A stretch of DNA of 64,000 nt from an uncultured Collinsella sp. (GCA_958421275.1 CATZLI010000007.1:68724-132723), one strand, 5' to 3'; numbered from the stretch's first letter, positions 8,823-17,468 are shown. The notes: generated by a model not told the origin, from the letters alone. Numbers and translations: made by a program.

Positions 8823-8877
8823 ATTCGGCACTCCTTACTTCTGCCCCTTTATACCCCGTCCCCAGATGGCTGATGGG

Positions 8878-9234
8878 CTAATCGTCGGGGGTCTCGATTT
8901 CGATACTTGCGATGTCGAGCTCGCGGCCGTGCAGTAGGCGCACATTGGCGCCGCCACACTGGGGGCAGCGACAATGAAAGCGGTCGTGATCGAAGACCTC
9001 GCCGCAGTCCAAGCATTCACTTTGCGGATGGACTTCCTCCACGGCAAGCTCGCAGCCGCGCGTGAGCGGGTCCTCGTCACGAAATGTCTCCCACGCAAAG
9101 TCGAGCGCCTCGCGCACGACCTCGGTCATATCCCCGATACGCAGCGTTACCAAAACGGCGCGCGAGGCCCCCGCCCCACGCGCCGCGCGAATCACTGTAT
9201 CGAGTATGCCGTTGACAATGCCAACCTCGTGCAT
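8878..9234 (-). CDS. hypA: Hydrogenase maturation factor HypA (nickel and zinc binding)
   Basis: 118 aa, full length. The N-terminal MHE supplies the nickel site (His2, Glu3). The zinc domain has C74xxC77 and C90xxC93, with an extra C88. HypA receives or gives nickel together with HypB during [NiFe]-hydrogenase maturation. It starts 6 nt after the tatC stop, so tatA-tatC-hypA-hypB look like one transcription unit, an arrangement that makes sense because periplasmic-type [NiFe]-hydrogenases are exported by Tat after nickel insertion. Confidence 0.92.
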   Translation of the reverse strand: MHEVGIVNGILDTVIRAARGAGASRAVLVTLRIGDMTEVVREALDFAWETFRDEDPLTRGCELAVEEVHPQSECLDCGEVFDHDRFHCRCPQCGGANVRLLHGRELDIASIEIETPDD

Positions 9235-9240
9235 ACCGAT

Positions 9241-10032
9241 TTACTCCTCGTCGTCCTCATCGTCCGAGAACAGGTCCAGACGACTCACAAACAAGCCCTC
9301 CTTGCCCTCGCGCGCGGTAATGACCACACGGGCGATGGCAAGCGAAATCTCGTAGAGCGAGAGCAGGGCGCCGTACATAAGGCCCAGGGTGACGGGCGAG
9401 CCGTCGGGCGTGATCACAGCCGAACCCACGAGCAGGCCAACGTATACGTAACGCCAGGCACTGCGGAAGGCCGCATAGGACACGATATGGAAGACGGACA
9501 GGTAAAAGATGATGAGCGGCAGCTCAAACGCCACACCAAAGCCGATCATAAAGAGCAGCTCCATGTTGACGTAGTTCTCCAGATCGGGCAGCGCCGTGGC
9601 GACGGCCGAAGTCTCGCCGATGAGCCACTCAAAGCCCGCAGGAATGATGATGAAATAGCAGAAAATGGCGCCCAGGAAGAACAGCACCGTCGAGGCGAGC
9701 ACCGTGGGCACGACCCACTTGCGCTCATTGGGGCGAAGCGCCGGCAGGAAAAACGCCAGAATCTGCCAGATAATCATGGGTGTGCACATGACCACGGCCA
9801 TCTTGATGGCCAGCGAGAAGCGCAGGCCAAATCCGCCGAGCGTGGTGGTGATGTAGAACTTACCGTCCGGTACAAAGGAGCGGATGGGGTCTTCCAGAAT
9901 GTCGAGCACCACGGGCGTGGCGAAATACAGCACGATAGCGGCGGCAAACACCGAGACGACCACGATGGTCAGGCGGCGACGGAGCTCTCCCAGGTGATCG
10001 AAGAGCGGCATACGCGCAGGTCCGATAGGCAT
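9241..10032 (-). CDS. tatC: Sec-independent protein translocase TatC
   Basis: 263 aa with six predicted membrane helices. The N-terminus has the TatC hallmark MPLFDHLGELRRRL at about residues 8-21, and the first periplasmic loop has the conserved F-P-region (DGKFYITTTLGGFGLRF). TatC binds twin-arginine signal peptides. The ATG overlaps the tatA stop (TAATG), so translation is coupled. The C-terminus ends in a run of Asp/Glu. Confidence 0.95.
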   Translation of the reverse strand: MPIGPARMPLFDHLGELRRRLTIVVVSVFAAAIVLYFATPVVLDILEDPIRSFVPDGKFYITTTLGGFGLRFSLAIKMAVVMCTPMIIWQILAFFLPALRPNERKWVVPTVLASTVLFFLGAIFCYFIIIPAGFEWLIGETSAVATALPDLENYVNMELLFMIGFGVAFELPLIIFYLSVFHIVSYAAFRSAWRYVYVGLLVGSAVITPDGSPVTLGLMYGALLSLYEISLAIARVVITAREGKEGLFVSRLDLFSDDEDDEE

Positions 10033-10616
10033 TACTCGTCGCCTCCCTTCGGGGCGTCGGCGGCAGCGGCGTCGTCCTCGGCCTCGAGCTCGCGAGCGAG
10101 CTGGTCGACGACGGCTTTGCGCTTGCGGGGGCGACGGGCATAGAGGTCGGCCGTCGTGGGCTCTGCCGGCTCGGGCTCGGGCTCCGGCTCTGCAGCAGGT
10201 TCGGGCTCGACGGCGGCAGCGGCGGCAGCGACAGACTCGGCGCCCTCGGCCTCATCGGCAGCGCCTTCGCCCTCAGCAGCACCCTCGCTTGCGGCCTTCT
10301 CGGCGGCAAGGCGGGCACGGCGCTCGGCAAAGGTCTCCTTCTTTGCGGGCGCAGCCGTCTCGGCGGCATCCTCGTCCGCATCGGAATCGTCGTCGGTCGC
10401 AGCAGCCTTCTTGGGCTTGACCGGGGCCGACGCGGCCTCGCTTACCGGATCGATGATCTCGGACTGAACAACAGCCGTCATCTTTTCCTGCGTCTCGCGG
10501 AACTGACGGATGGCACGGCCGATTGTGCGGCCCATCTGCGGGAGCTTATCCGGGCCAAACAGCAAAAAGCCGAAGACCACGATGATCGCGAGCTCACCCT
10601 CTCCAATACCAAACAC
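10032..10616 (-). CDS. tatA: Twin-arginine translocase TatA/TatB subunit with long acidic tail
   Basis: 194 aa from GTG 10616, which gives the family start MFGIGEGELAIIV and has GGAGGT 4 nt upstream; an ATG at 10661 would give an atypical N-terminus. A membrane helix is followed by the hallmark FGPDKLPQMGR and an amphipathic helix. The remaining ~130 residues are Ala/Glu/Pro rich and probably disordered, much longer than in E. coli TatA. As the only TatA/B gene next to tatC it may serve as both TatA and TatB; a second copy elsewhere cannot be excluded. Confidence 0.88.
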   Translation of the reverse strand: MFGIGEGELAIIVVFGFLLFGPDKLPQMGRTIGRAIRQFRETQEKMTAVVQSEIIDPVSEAASAPVKPKKAAATDDDSDADEDAAETAAPAKKETFAERRARLAAEKAASEGAAEGEGAADEAEGAESVAAAAAAVEPEPAAEPEPEPEPAEPTTADLYARRPRKRKAVVDQLARELEAEDDAAAADAPKGGDE

Positions 10617-10691
10617 ACATACCTCCAAGGCTCGATGTGAGTCGAGCCCGCACCGCGCCATTCGGCCGGAACTCGTCTATTCATTCGGTCA

Positions 10692-10697
10692 AGTATA
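10692..10697 (-). promoter_or_regulatory. Possible -10 box for the tatAC-hypAB unit, next to a hairpin
   Basis: On the minus strand TATACT lies about 76 bp upstream of the tatA GTG. Immediately before it a stem of CGGACG with CGTCCG (around 10703-10720) could end the STAS gene transcript. No clear -35 box is visible. Confidence 0.35.
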
Positions 10698-10769
10698 GCG
10701 CCCGGACGCCAAAACGTCCGAGCGCATCACAAACATATGCCAAACGGCACGCCCTTTTGGGGGCAAAGA

Positions 10770-11084
10770 TTATGCAGCGGTGATCGAAATCTCCTGGTCG
10801 ACACCCAGCAGCTGAACCACGCGCATCACCGGGGGCTGCACGTTAACGCAGCTAAAGCGCTTACCGTGGTCGACCGCGTGGTGTGCGGCGCCCACGAGCA
10901 CGCCGATGCCCGTCGAATCGATGTAGCTCACCTGGGCAAAGTCGAGCTCAACGGCCTCAGTGGGCTGCTCGAGCGCCAGGTCGATGGCATTGCGCAGGCT
11001 ATCGGCGTTAGAGATATCGATCTCGCCGGTCACCTTAATGGTGTAGAGCTCTGGCGTGGGGTTGGTGGAAATACCCAAATCCAT
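10770..11084 (-). CDS. STAS-domain anti-sigma factor antagonist-like protein
   Basis: 104 aa, a single STAS domain like SpoIIAA/RsbV. The phosphorylatable serine motif YIDSTGIGVLV is near residue 61, and the N-terminal strands (YTIKVTGEIDISNA) match the family. Such proteins bind anti-sigma factor kinases and are switched off by phosphorylation. No anti-sigma factor or sigma factor gene is adjacent, so the partner is unknown. It lies 51 bp downstream of the aminotransferase gene. Confidence 0.88.
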   Translation of the reverse strand: MDLGISTNPTPELYTIKVTGEIDISNADSLRNAIDLALEQPTEAVELDFAQVSYIDSTGIGVLVGAAHHAVDHGKRFSCVNVQPPVMRVVQLLGVDQEISITAA

Positions 11085-11135
11085 GTATACGCTCCTTTAC
11101 GTATCGAAAGTGCGGATAGTACGGGAAGCCGCGCG

Positions 11136-12440
11136 TTAGGCGCGCTCGGCACGAGCAAGCTCAGCAGCGACGAGCTTGACGGCCAGCACCAGCACGTCGA
11201 GCGCGGCCTCCAGGTCCTCGACCGTGGGATAGCTCGGCGCGATGCGGATGTTGGTGTCGCGCGGGTCCTTGCCATAGGGCCAGGTAGCACCGGCCGGCGT
11301 GAGCTTGACGCCCAGGTCGGCGCAAAGCGCAGCAACCTTCTGGGCCGAGCCCTCGGGACCATCGAAGCTTACAAAGTAGCCGCCGCGGGGGTGCGTCCAG
11401 GTGGCGCAGCCCGTGTCGCCCAAGCCCTCGGTGAGCTTGCGCTCGACGGCCTCAAAGCGCGGGCGCAAGAACTCGGCATGCTTTTTCATGTGCTCCTTGA
11501 CCGCCTCGATGGTGGGAAGGAAGCGCACGTGACGCAGCTGGTTGAGCTTATCGGCGCTGATAAGGCCGGCCTTCAGGCGCTTGGAGAACTCCGCGATGAC
11601 CGCGGGGCTCGCACCGATAAAGCCGATGCCGGCGCCCGGGAAGGTGATCTTGGACGTCGAGGCAAAGGCCACCACGCGGTCCTCGGTGCCCGCCGCGCGA
11701 GCGAGGTCAAAGATGTTTGCGAGCTCGTCGGTCTCGTCGTACAGGTCGTGCACGCAGTAGGCGTTGTCCCAGAAGATGCGGAAATCGGGCGCGGCCGTGG
11801 GCATCTCGACCAGGCGGCGCACAGTGTCCTCGCTAAAGGTAATGCCCGTGGGGTTGGAATACTTGGGCACGCACCAGATACCCTTGATGGAATCGTCGGC
11901 GGCAACGAGGCGCTCGATCTCGTCCATGTCGGGGCCGTTGTCGGTCATCGCGACGGGGACGTTCTCGATACCCAGGTCGGCGGTGATGCCAAAGTGGCGA
12001 TCGTAGCCGGGAACGGGGCACAGGAACTTGACCTTCTTGCCGTCGTGCGCGGCCTCGTAGGCGTCCCAGGGCTCGCTGCCGCACGAGCCGCAACGCCAGA
12101 ACATGCCGGCGATGTCATGCTCGATCAGCAGGCTCGACGAACCCAGCACGAGCGTCTGCTCGGCGGGGCAGCCCAGGAACTCCCCTGCCAACTTGCGTGC
12201 CGAAGGAATACCCTCGAAGCAGCCGTAGTTGGAACAATCGACGTTGCCATCGTGCAGATCGGCGTCGGCATTGAGGATATCGAGCATGGGGCGCGAGATG
12301 TCCACCTGGGAGGGCGACGGCTTGCCGCGGGCCATATCGAGCGCCAGGCCCTTGGCCTTGACCTCGGCGACCTCGGCTTTGAGCGCCTCGATGGCGGCAT
12401 CGAGTTCGGTGGTTTCCATCTTCTGGTAGATCGTCTGCAT
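11136..12440 (-). CDS. Aspartate aminotransferase, class Ic (PF12897-type)
   Basis: 434 aa. This is a fold-type I PLP aminotransferase of the group once called MocR-like aminotransferases, to which the main aspartate aminotransferase of Mycobacterium tuberculosis belongs. The N-terminal segment (LALDMARGKPSPSQVDISRPML), the GCFEGIPSARKL region and the PLP lysine motif TSKITFPGAG near residue 266 support this. Expected reaction: aspartate plus 2-oxoglutarate to oxaloacetate plus glutamate. The start at 12440 has GAAAGG 9 nt upstream; an ATG at residue 8 is an alternative. It is divergent from the small gene at 12591. Confidence 0.85.
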   Translation of the reverse strand: MQTIYQKMETTELDAAIEALKAEVAEVKAKGLALDMARGKPSPSQVDISRPMLDILNADADLHDGNVDCSNYGCFEGIPSARKLAGEFLGCPAEQTLVLGSSSLLIEHDIAGMFWRCGSCGSEPWDAYEAAHDGKKVKFLCPVPGYDRHFGITADLGIENVPVAMTDNGPDMDEIERLVAADDSIKGIWCVPKYSNPTGITFSEDTVRRLVEMPTAAPDFRIFWDNAYCVHDLYDETDELANIFDLARAAGTEDRVVAFASTSKITFPGAGIGFIGASPAVIAEFSKRLKAGLISADKLNQLRHVRFLPTIEAVKEHMKKHAEFLRPRFEAVERKLTEGLGDTGCATWTHPRGGYFVSFDGPEGSAQKVAALCADLGVKLTPAGATWPYGKDPRDTNIRIAPSYPTVEDLEAALDVLVLAVKLVAAELARAERA

Positions 12441-12590
12441 GGGGTGCGACCTTTCGCGAAGCGGTACGTTGCAGTTCGTCTAAGTATAGACCGCCACCGC
12501 CGCAACGTTATGAAGCCGTGATAGATTAAGTCCATCGCAATAAATTACGAATCGCCGCGCATGGCGGCATGGGGCGCCCAAGGAGGCACT

Positions 12591-12845
12591 ATGGAGTACG
12601 GATCGTTCCAGGCCGAGGAATTCGGCGACCTGCAGCGCCTGGTCGATGGACTGTTTTACGACCGCCACGCCATCGACCGCCTGGATCTGATCGTACAGGC
12701 CGAGATCTTGGATCTGGCGCCCGATCTCATGGAGATCGTCAACCTGCTACCGCCCGGCTATTACAACCGCCAGTCACTTTGTGACCAGCTCAACTCGGCC
12801 CTTGCCGCCCACGGCTGGGGCGCCGTCTACGGCACCGTGGAATAA
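12591..12845 (+). CDS. Small conserved-looking protein of unknown function
   Basis: 84 aa. The ATG at 12591 has AAGGAGG just upstream, an unusually strong ribosome site for so small a gene, which argues it is real. The protein is acidic, predicted mostly helical, with a Leu-rich core (LDLIVQAEILDLAPDLMEIVNLLPPGYY), and has no signal peptide, membrane helix or cysteine pair pattern. I do not recognise a family. It is transcribed away from the aminotransferase gene and ends at a palindromic repeat and terminator. Confidence 0.7.
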   Translation: MEYGSFQAEEFGDLQRLVDGLFYDRHAIDRLDLIVQAEILDLAPDLMEIVNLLPPGYYNRQSLCDQLNSALAAHGWGAVYGTVE

Positions 12846-12847
12846 GC

Positions 12848-12877
12848 CTAGTCATTTAAGAACGTCCCCAATGACTA
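12848..12877. repeat. Palindromic repeat, CTAGTCA family
   Basis: TAGTCA (12849-12854) pairs with TGACTA (12872-12877) around a loop carrying AAGAACGTCCCC, the reverse complement of GGGGACGTTCTT. It begins 2 bp after the stop codon of the 84-aa gene and abuts the terminator. Confidence 0.85.
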
Positions 12878-12914
12878 AAACGCCGCTTGTGATGGTGTTC
12901 ACAGGCGGCGTTTT
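12877..12914. terminator. Bidirectional intrinsic terminator
   Basis: A 12-bp stem with one G-U pair (12881-12892 with 12899-12910, CGCCGC core), a 6-nt loop, AAAA before and TTTT after. It serves the 84-aa gene and nhaA. Confidence 0.85.
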
Positions 12915-12931
12915 CAAACTTGTATGTGCTC

Positions 12932-14290
12932 TTACTCGTCCTTGGGCGCGGGGTGTTTGCAGACCACGCTCATGTAGATCATGCCGAGCACGGCAGCGGT
13001 GACCGAACCGGCAAGAATGGCAGCCTTGGCAGCAAGAACCTCAAACTGGGCCGTCGGGAAGGCAAGACCGCTGATGAGAATCGACATGGTAAAGCCGATA
13101 CCGCCCAGAATACCCACGCCGGCAATCATGTGCCAGTTGACGTTGTGCGGCAGCTCGCAGGCCTTGAGCTTGACCAAGGCGAACGTCATGCCAAAGATGC
13201 CGATCGGCTTGCCCAGCAGCATGCCAAAGTACACACCGAGCGTCACCGGGTCGGTGAGCAGTGTGCTCATATCCACGCCCACCAGGCGAACCTGTGCGTT
13301 GACGAACGCGAAGATCGGCAGGATCACAAAGTTGACCGGCGTGGAGATCAGACGCTCCATGCGGATGAGCGGCGGGGTCACGCGGTGCATGACGCGCTCG
13401 ACCTTGGTGGTCGAGACGGTAAAGTCATGCTGGCCCAGGATGTGTGCCTCGTCGTCGTAGCGGTCGTCGAGCAGCGGCAGGCACTCGCCCAGCCAATCGG
13501 TGAGGCTATCGAGCTTAACGCCGCACTTGGCCGGAATGGTGAAGGCCAGGATGACGCCGGCGAGCGTGGCATGTACGCCACTCTTGAACATGCAGAACCA
13601 CAACAGCAGACCCAGTACCGAATACGGGGCAAGGCGGTAATGCTGCGTCTTGTTGAGCCACACGAGCGCGCAGGTCACAAGCGCGGCGGCGCCCAACCAA
13701 AACGGATTGGGGCTCTGACCGTAGAAGATGGCGATGGCGGCGATGGAGATGAGGTCGTCGGCGATGGCGAGCGTCGAGAAGAACACGCGCACGCCGTTGG
13801 GCACGCGGTTGCCCAAAAGCGACAGCACGCCCAGTGCAAAGGCAATATCGGTTGCCATGGGGATGGCCCAGCCGTTGTGGGCGCCGGCATGGTTAAAGAT
13901 CAGGTAGATGCAAGCGGGAACGACGACGCCGCCCACGGCCGCCAGCATGGGAAGCATGGCCTGACGCGGATTCTTGAGCTCGCCAACTGTCATCTCGTAC
14001 TTAAGCTCAATGCCCACGAGCAAAAAGAAGATCGCCATGAGGAAGTCGTTGACGAAAAGCTCGACGGTGAGACCGGCCGTCAGGTTGCCCAGACCCACAT
14101 ACAGCGGGGTCTCCAAAAAGTGATGGATAGCCTCGTAGGCATCGGTGTTGGCGCAAATGACGGCGGCGATGGCGGCGAAGACCATGACGGCGGCGGAAAT
14201 CGTGCCGTTCTCGGCGATGCGCTCCCAGATGTCGTGACGTTCAAAGCGCTTGCGCTCACGAACGTTGAATAGCTGCTCAGTTGCTGCCAT
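12932..14290 (-). CDS. nhaA: Na+/H+ antiporter NhaA
   Basis: 452 aa with about twelve membrane helices. It exchanges two H+ for one Na+ across the membrane. The paired aspartates of the ion site are present in LAIADDLISI (near residue 182), with GWAIPMATDIAFALGVL before it, both signatures of NhaA. The length is slightly above the E. coli protein because of a soluble N-terminal extension (residues 1-28) and C-terminal tail. The gene is monocistronic and convergent with the 84-aa gene, with its own terminator. Confidence 0.93.
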   Translation of the reverse strand: MAATEQLFNVRERKRFERHDIWERIAENGTISAAVMVFAAIAAVICANTDAYEAIHHFLETPLYVGLGNLTAGLTVELFVNDFLMAIFFLLVGIELKYEMTVGELKNPRQAMLPMLAAVGGVVVPACIYLIFNHAGAHNGWAIPMATDIAFALGVLSLLGNRVPNGVRVFFSTLAIADDLISIAAIAIFYGQSPNPFWLGAAALVTCALVWLNKTQHYRLAPYSVLGLLLWFCMFKSGVHATLAGVILAFTIPAKCGVKLDSLTDWLGECLPLLDDRYDDEAHILGQHDFTVSTTKVERVMHRVTPPLIRMERLISTPVNFVILPIFAFVNAQVRLVGVDMSTLLTDPVTLGVYFGMLLGKPIGIFGMTFALVKLKACELPHNVNWHMIAGVGILGGIGFTMSILISGLAFPTAQFEVLAAKAAILAGSVTAAVLGMIYMSVVCKHPAPKDE

Positions 14291-14497
14291 GGGCGGCTCC
14301 TTTCACGGGATGGCTCCCGTCTTAAAAAAGCACGGCCCGCCCAAGTGGCGGCGCCGCGCTCTAACGTATTACGCTTGCATCTAGCCTACCCTGCACGACA
14401 AGAACGCAGGCGTGGCCGAAAAGCGGAACCACAGGTTGAACATTATTTGCTCAACGGCACGGGCACGCCTGTCCAAGAGACGACGCGGCGCCGTACA

Positions 14498-14538
14498 CAA
14501 AAAACGACCGGAGCGCGGGGCGTCCGCGATCCGGTCGT
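14498..14538 (-). terminator. Intrinsic terminator of ppaC
   Basis: A 9-bp stem (14504-14512 with 14530-14538, ACGACCGGA) has a GC-rich loop. On the minus strand it is followed by TTTTTTG. It starts 20 bp after the ppaC stop. The rest of the 14291-14557 gap shows nothing further that I can support. Confidence 0.8.
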
Positions 14539-14557
14539 GGCGTTTAGTGAACTAAAC

Positions 14558-15481
14558 CTAGCAGGCGGCCATGATGGGGGCAGCGACCTGCTTCTTACGG
14601 GAGAGGACGCCCGGCATCCAGACACCGTCGTGCTCGTCGGCAATGCCCAGGCCCTTCTGAGCAGCCTCGGTCTCGCCCTCGAGCAGGACCTGCGAGCCCT
14701 CCTCCATGATGTCGGTGATGCACAGGACAATGCCGTCAGCACCCTTCTCGGCGGCGTAGGCGCGCATGGCCTCGCGAATCTCGTCGATCATGCCGAGCGC
14801 GCGGCTCTTGTCGACGGTCTCGTACTGGCCGATGAGCAGCTTCTTGCCGGCGGGCTCGAACATCTTGATGTCGTCGCCGACCATCTCGGCAGCGGTAAAG
14901 GAGCCGGACGGACGGGTGAGGAAGACCTCCATGCCAAACTTGACCGGGTCGACGCCCACCTGCTCGCCGAGCTTGGCGGCGACGGCGCGGTCGACATCGG
15001 TGGTGGTGGGGCTCTTGAGCATGAGCGTGTCGGTCATCATGGCCGAGAGCAGCAGCTTGGCCTGGACGTCGGAAAGCTCAACGCCGAGCACGCCGGCGAG
15101 CTTGGTGACGATGGTGCAGCTGGAACCCCAGGGCAGGCAGATGTAGTGCAGCGGGCCGGCGGTCTCGAAGTCGCCGATGCGGTGATGATCGACAACGCCA
15201 AAGACCGTGGCGTCCTTAAGGCCGGCGACGGACTGGGCAGACTCGTTGTGGTCGGTGAGGACGACGAGCTGACCGGCCTCGACGGACTCGATCACGCGGG
15301 GCTCGGCGATGCCGGCGTCGGCGAGCAGCTTGGCGGACTCTGCCGGAAGCTGACCCAGGGCGCAGGCCTCGTAGGTGTTGCCGGCATACTCAACCTGGTT
15401 GAGCAGCTGGGACAGGACGGCGGCGCTCATGATGGCGTCGTTATCGGGGTTCTGGTGACCAAAGACAAGAACGTTTGCCAT
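14558..15481 (-). CDS. ppaC: Manganese-dependent inorganic pyrophosphatase (family II, DHH)
   Basis: 307 aa, typical length. It hydrolyses pyrophosphate in the cytoplasm and so drives biosynthetic reactions. The metal ligands are visible: GHQNPDNDA at residues 8-16, VLTDHNE and VVDHHRIGD (the DHH motif) near 74-100. The C-terminal DHHA2 domain holds the substrate-binding SRALGMIDEIRE and the RKK near the end (LSRKKQVAAP). GGAGG lies 6 nt before the ATG. No CBS/DRTGG regulatory insert is present. Confidence 0.95.
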   Translation of the reverse strand: MANVLVFGHQNPDNDAIMSAAVLSQLLNQVEYAGNTYEACALGQLPAESAKLLADAGIAEPRVIESVEAGQLVVLTDHNESAQSVAGLKDATVFGVVDHHRIGDFETAGPLHYICLPWGSSCTIVTKLAGVLGVELSDVQAKLLLSAMMTDTLMLKSPTTTDVDRAVAAKLGEQVGVDPVKFGMEVFLTRPSGSFTAAEMVGDDIKMFEPAGKKLLIGQYETVDKSRALGMIDEIREAMRAYAAEKGADGIVLCITDIMEEGSQVLLEGETEAAQKGLGIADEHDGVWMPGVLSRKKQVAAPIMAAC

Positions 15482-15628
15482 GGATATCCTCCACTTGATA
15501 TGTGTACTTGGACGTAGCTATGGTAGCACGCTGGCGCCGAACCTTATGAGACGCAAGGGCCGCGGCGCAATTTGGGGCGAGCCTGGGGGCGAAGTCTGCC
15601 ACCTTGTACCACCGCCCTCCTGCACCGA

Positions 15629-16582
15629 CTATTTACCGGCGGCGCGCAGGGCTACGTAGGCGGCACCGATGATGCCGGCGTCGTTTCCGAGCGAAGCGAC
15701 CTTAATGGGCGTCTCGCGCGAGGCAGAGAGCGCGTACTGCTTAAAGTGCTCGCGAACCTTGTCGAGATAAACATCGGCCGAGGCAGACGCGCCGCCACCG
15801 ATCAGGAACATCTCGGGGTCGACCACGTTGGCGATAAGCGCCAGGGCGCGGCCAAGGTAGTCGGCCATGGTGTCGGCTGCGGCCAGCGCAAGCTTGTCGC
15901 CCTCGCGGCAGGCCTGGAACACGTCCTTGGAATCGGAGGGGCCGGTGAGCTCAATGGGCTCGACACCCGCCTTCTTGCACTCGGCAAGGTAGTTGCTCAC
16001 CACGCCGGTGGCGCTGGAATACTGCTCCAGATGGCCATGGCCGCCACAGCCGCAGGTGCGCTCCTCGGCCGGGTTCAGGCACATGTGGCCAATCTCGCCG
16101 CCGGCGCCCACAACGCCCGATACCACGTCGCCGTTAACGATAACGCCGCCGCCCACGCCGGTACCGATGGTGACCATCACCACGTTCTGCACGCCCTTGG
16201 CAGAACCGAGCCAGGCCTCGCCCATGGCAGCGGCGTTGGCATCGTTCTCATACTTAACGACCGCATCGGGGCAGTGCTTCTGAATGGCGACCCTCAGCTC
16301 GGGCAGGTTAATGGCAATGTTGGCCTTGACCTTGGCATCGCCCGACGCCGGGATGGGACACGGAACGGCCAGGCCAATGCCCGCCACAAAGGCACGCGGA
16401 ATCTGTGCCTTGGCGACCACCTGGTCGATAGCCTCGGTCACCGCGGCAAAGCCCGCAGCGTCAACGATAGGAGGCGTGGGCACGCTGGCCTTGGCAAGCA
16501 GGTTGCCGTCCTCGTCGAACAGGCCCTCCTTAACCGAAGTGCCGCCGACGTCGATGCCGATGTAGTACTGCTTAGGTTCCAT
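15629..16582 (-). CDS. ROK family sugar kinase, probable glucokinase
   Basis: 317 aa from ATG 16582 (AAAGGTGG upstream); longer in-frame starts would run into the repeat at 16637-16677. The N-terminal ATP motif is IGIDVGGTSVKEGLF. The ROK zinc/sugar signature is GHMCLNPAEE...CGCGGHGHLEQYSS, with His and three cysteines for Zn. The expected reaction is glucose plus ATP to glucose 6-phosphate. It lies about 240 bp downstream of the cellobiose PTS operon beyond a terminator. The 6-phospho-beta-glucosidase would release free glucose plus glucose 6-phosphate from cellobiose phosphate, so a glucokinase nearby makes metabolic sense. Confidence 0.88.
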   Translation of the reverse strand: MEPKQYYIGIDVGGTSVKEGLFDEDGNLLAKASVPTPPIVDAAGFAAVTEAIDQVVAKAQIPRAFVAGIGLAVPCPIPASGDAKVKANIAINLPELRVAIQKHCPDAVVKYENDANAAAMGEAWLGSAKGVQNVVMVTIGTGVGGGVIVNGDVVSGVVGAGGEIGHMCLNPAEERTCGCGGHGHLEQYSSATGVVSNYLAECKKAGVEPIELTGPSDSKDVFQACREGDKLALAAADTMADYLGRALALIANVVDPEMFLIGGGASASADVYLDKVREHFKQYALSASRETPIKVASLGNDAGIIGAAYVALRAAGK

Positions 16583-16636
16583 GGGAGCCCACCTTTCTCG
16601 TTTAAACATTGCCTGTATGGTACCGCTCTCAAGGCA

Positions 16637-16677
16637 AAAACCTACCAAAAAGGGACAGGTTTGTTTTGGCAGGTTTT
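16637..16677. repeat. Palindromic repeat, AACCTGCCAAAA family
   Basis: AAAACCTACCAAAA (16637-16650) pairs with TTTTGGCAGGTTTT (16664-16677) with one mismatch. The 13-nt loop is AGGGACAGGTTTG, the shared loop motif of the repeat set. It lies 55 bp upstream of the ROK kinase start. Confidence 0.85.
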
Positions 16678-16729
16678 ATCTGGGGTAACGCAATTGGCTG
16701 CCCAACAGGCCGCGCAAGACCATCCCCAA

Positions 16730-16765
16730 AAATAAAGGCGCCGGGAGGCGGAGGCTCCCGGCGCC
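16730..16765 (-). terminator. Intrinsic terminator of the cellobiose-type PTS operon
   Basis: An 11-bp stem (16737-16747 with 16755-16765, GGCGCCGGGAG) is followed on the minus strand by TTTATTTTTG. Confidence 0.85.
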
Positions 16766-16823
16766 CGTCAAAGGGACTATGTTGTCTGTTGGACCGCACG
16801 GTCCGTCGCGGCGATAACGCCGA

Positions 16824-17156
16824 CTAGGCCTGAAGTGCCTGCAGCTGCTTGTGAACCTCGATGAGCTCCGTCGCCATGACGCGCATGGTCTCGGTGCCGG
16901 CCATCTGGTCCTCGGCATGCAGCAAAATCAACGGGGCCTCGCCGTTACGCTCGCCGTTGGCCTCCTTCTTCAGAAGCCCCATGTGAACATCGTGGCCACC
17001 GTTATAGGCCTCGTCGCCCTGCTTGATAAGCTCCTCGGCGGCGTCAAAATCGCCCTCCTTGGCCTTTTGCACGGCATTGATGTACATGCTCTTGGCGGTA
17101 CCGACGTAGCTGATGATCTCAAAGCAGGTCATCTGCAGTTCGTTCATATCCTCCAT
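16824..17156 (-). CDS. celC: PTS lactose/cellobiose family IIA component
   Basis: 110 aa, a three-helix IIA protein that passes phosphate from HPr to IIB. The active histidine is H80 in LILLHAEDQMA. The ATG at 17156 is chosen because the family begins with MExxEL-like residues; the in-frame ATG at 17147 and GTG at 17165 are alternatives, and no strong ribosome site separates them. It starts about 10 nt after the IIB stop, so it is the last gene of the PTS operon and precedes its terminator. Confidence 0.9.
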   Translation of the reverse strand: MEDMNELQMTCFEIISYVGTAKSMYINAVQKAKEGDFDAAEELIKQGDEAYNGGHDVHMGLLKKEANGERNGEAPLILLHAEDQMAGTETMRVMATELIEVHKQLQALQA

Positions 17157-17165
17157 GCAGAGCAC

Positions 17166-17468
17166 CTAGCCCATCACGCTGACGCAGTGGTCGATGATGC
17201 CGGCAGCGTTCATGCGGCCGTAGTCGACCATGTTGATAACCTCAACCGGGAAGCGGCCGGCGGCCTCCTTCTCAAAATCGCCCTTGGTGTAGCCGATCTG
17301 CGGACCAAGCAGCAACATGTCGCACTCGTCCAGGTGATCGTGGGCCTCGTTCATGGGACGAGCCTCGACCTCAATATCCAGACCACGGTTTGCAACCTCG
17401 GCCTGCATCTTCTGGACCAGCAGGCTCGTGGACATACCGGCATTGCAGCAGAGCATGATCTTCTTCAT
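17166..17468 (-). CDS. celA: PTS lactose/cellobiose family IIB component
   Basis: 100 aa, full length. The phosphorylated cysteine is C8 in LCCNAGMSTSLLVQKM, the P-loop of the family. It takes phosphate from IIA and passes it to the sugar in IIC. It follows the IIC gene by about 160 bp and precedes IIA. This makes a three-gene PTS with separate IIA, IIB and IIC proteins. Confidence 0.93.
   Translation of the reverse strand: MKKIMLCCNAGMSTSLLVQKMQAEVANRGLDIEVEARPMNEAHDHLDECDMLLLGPQIGYTKGDFEKEAAGRFPVEVINMVDYGRMNAAGIIDHCVSVMG

Noticed and set aside
10737..12521. A 594-codon open frame on the plus strand opposite the aminotransferase and STAS genes
   Set aside because: It is antisense to well-supported genes, has no ribosome site, and its composition (His, Val, Gly, Ala, Asp, Arg) is the typical reverse-frame shadow in GC-rich DNA.
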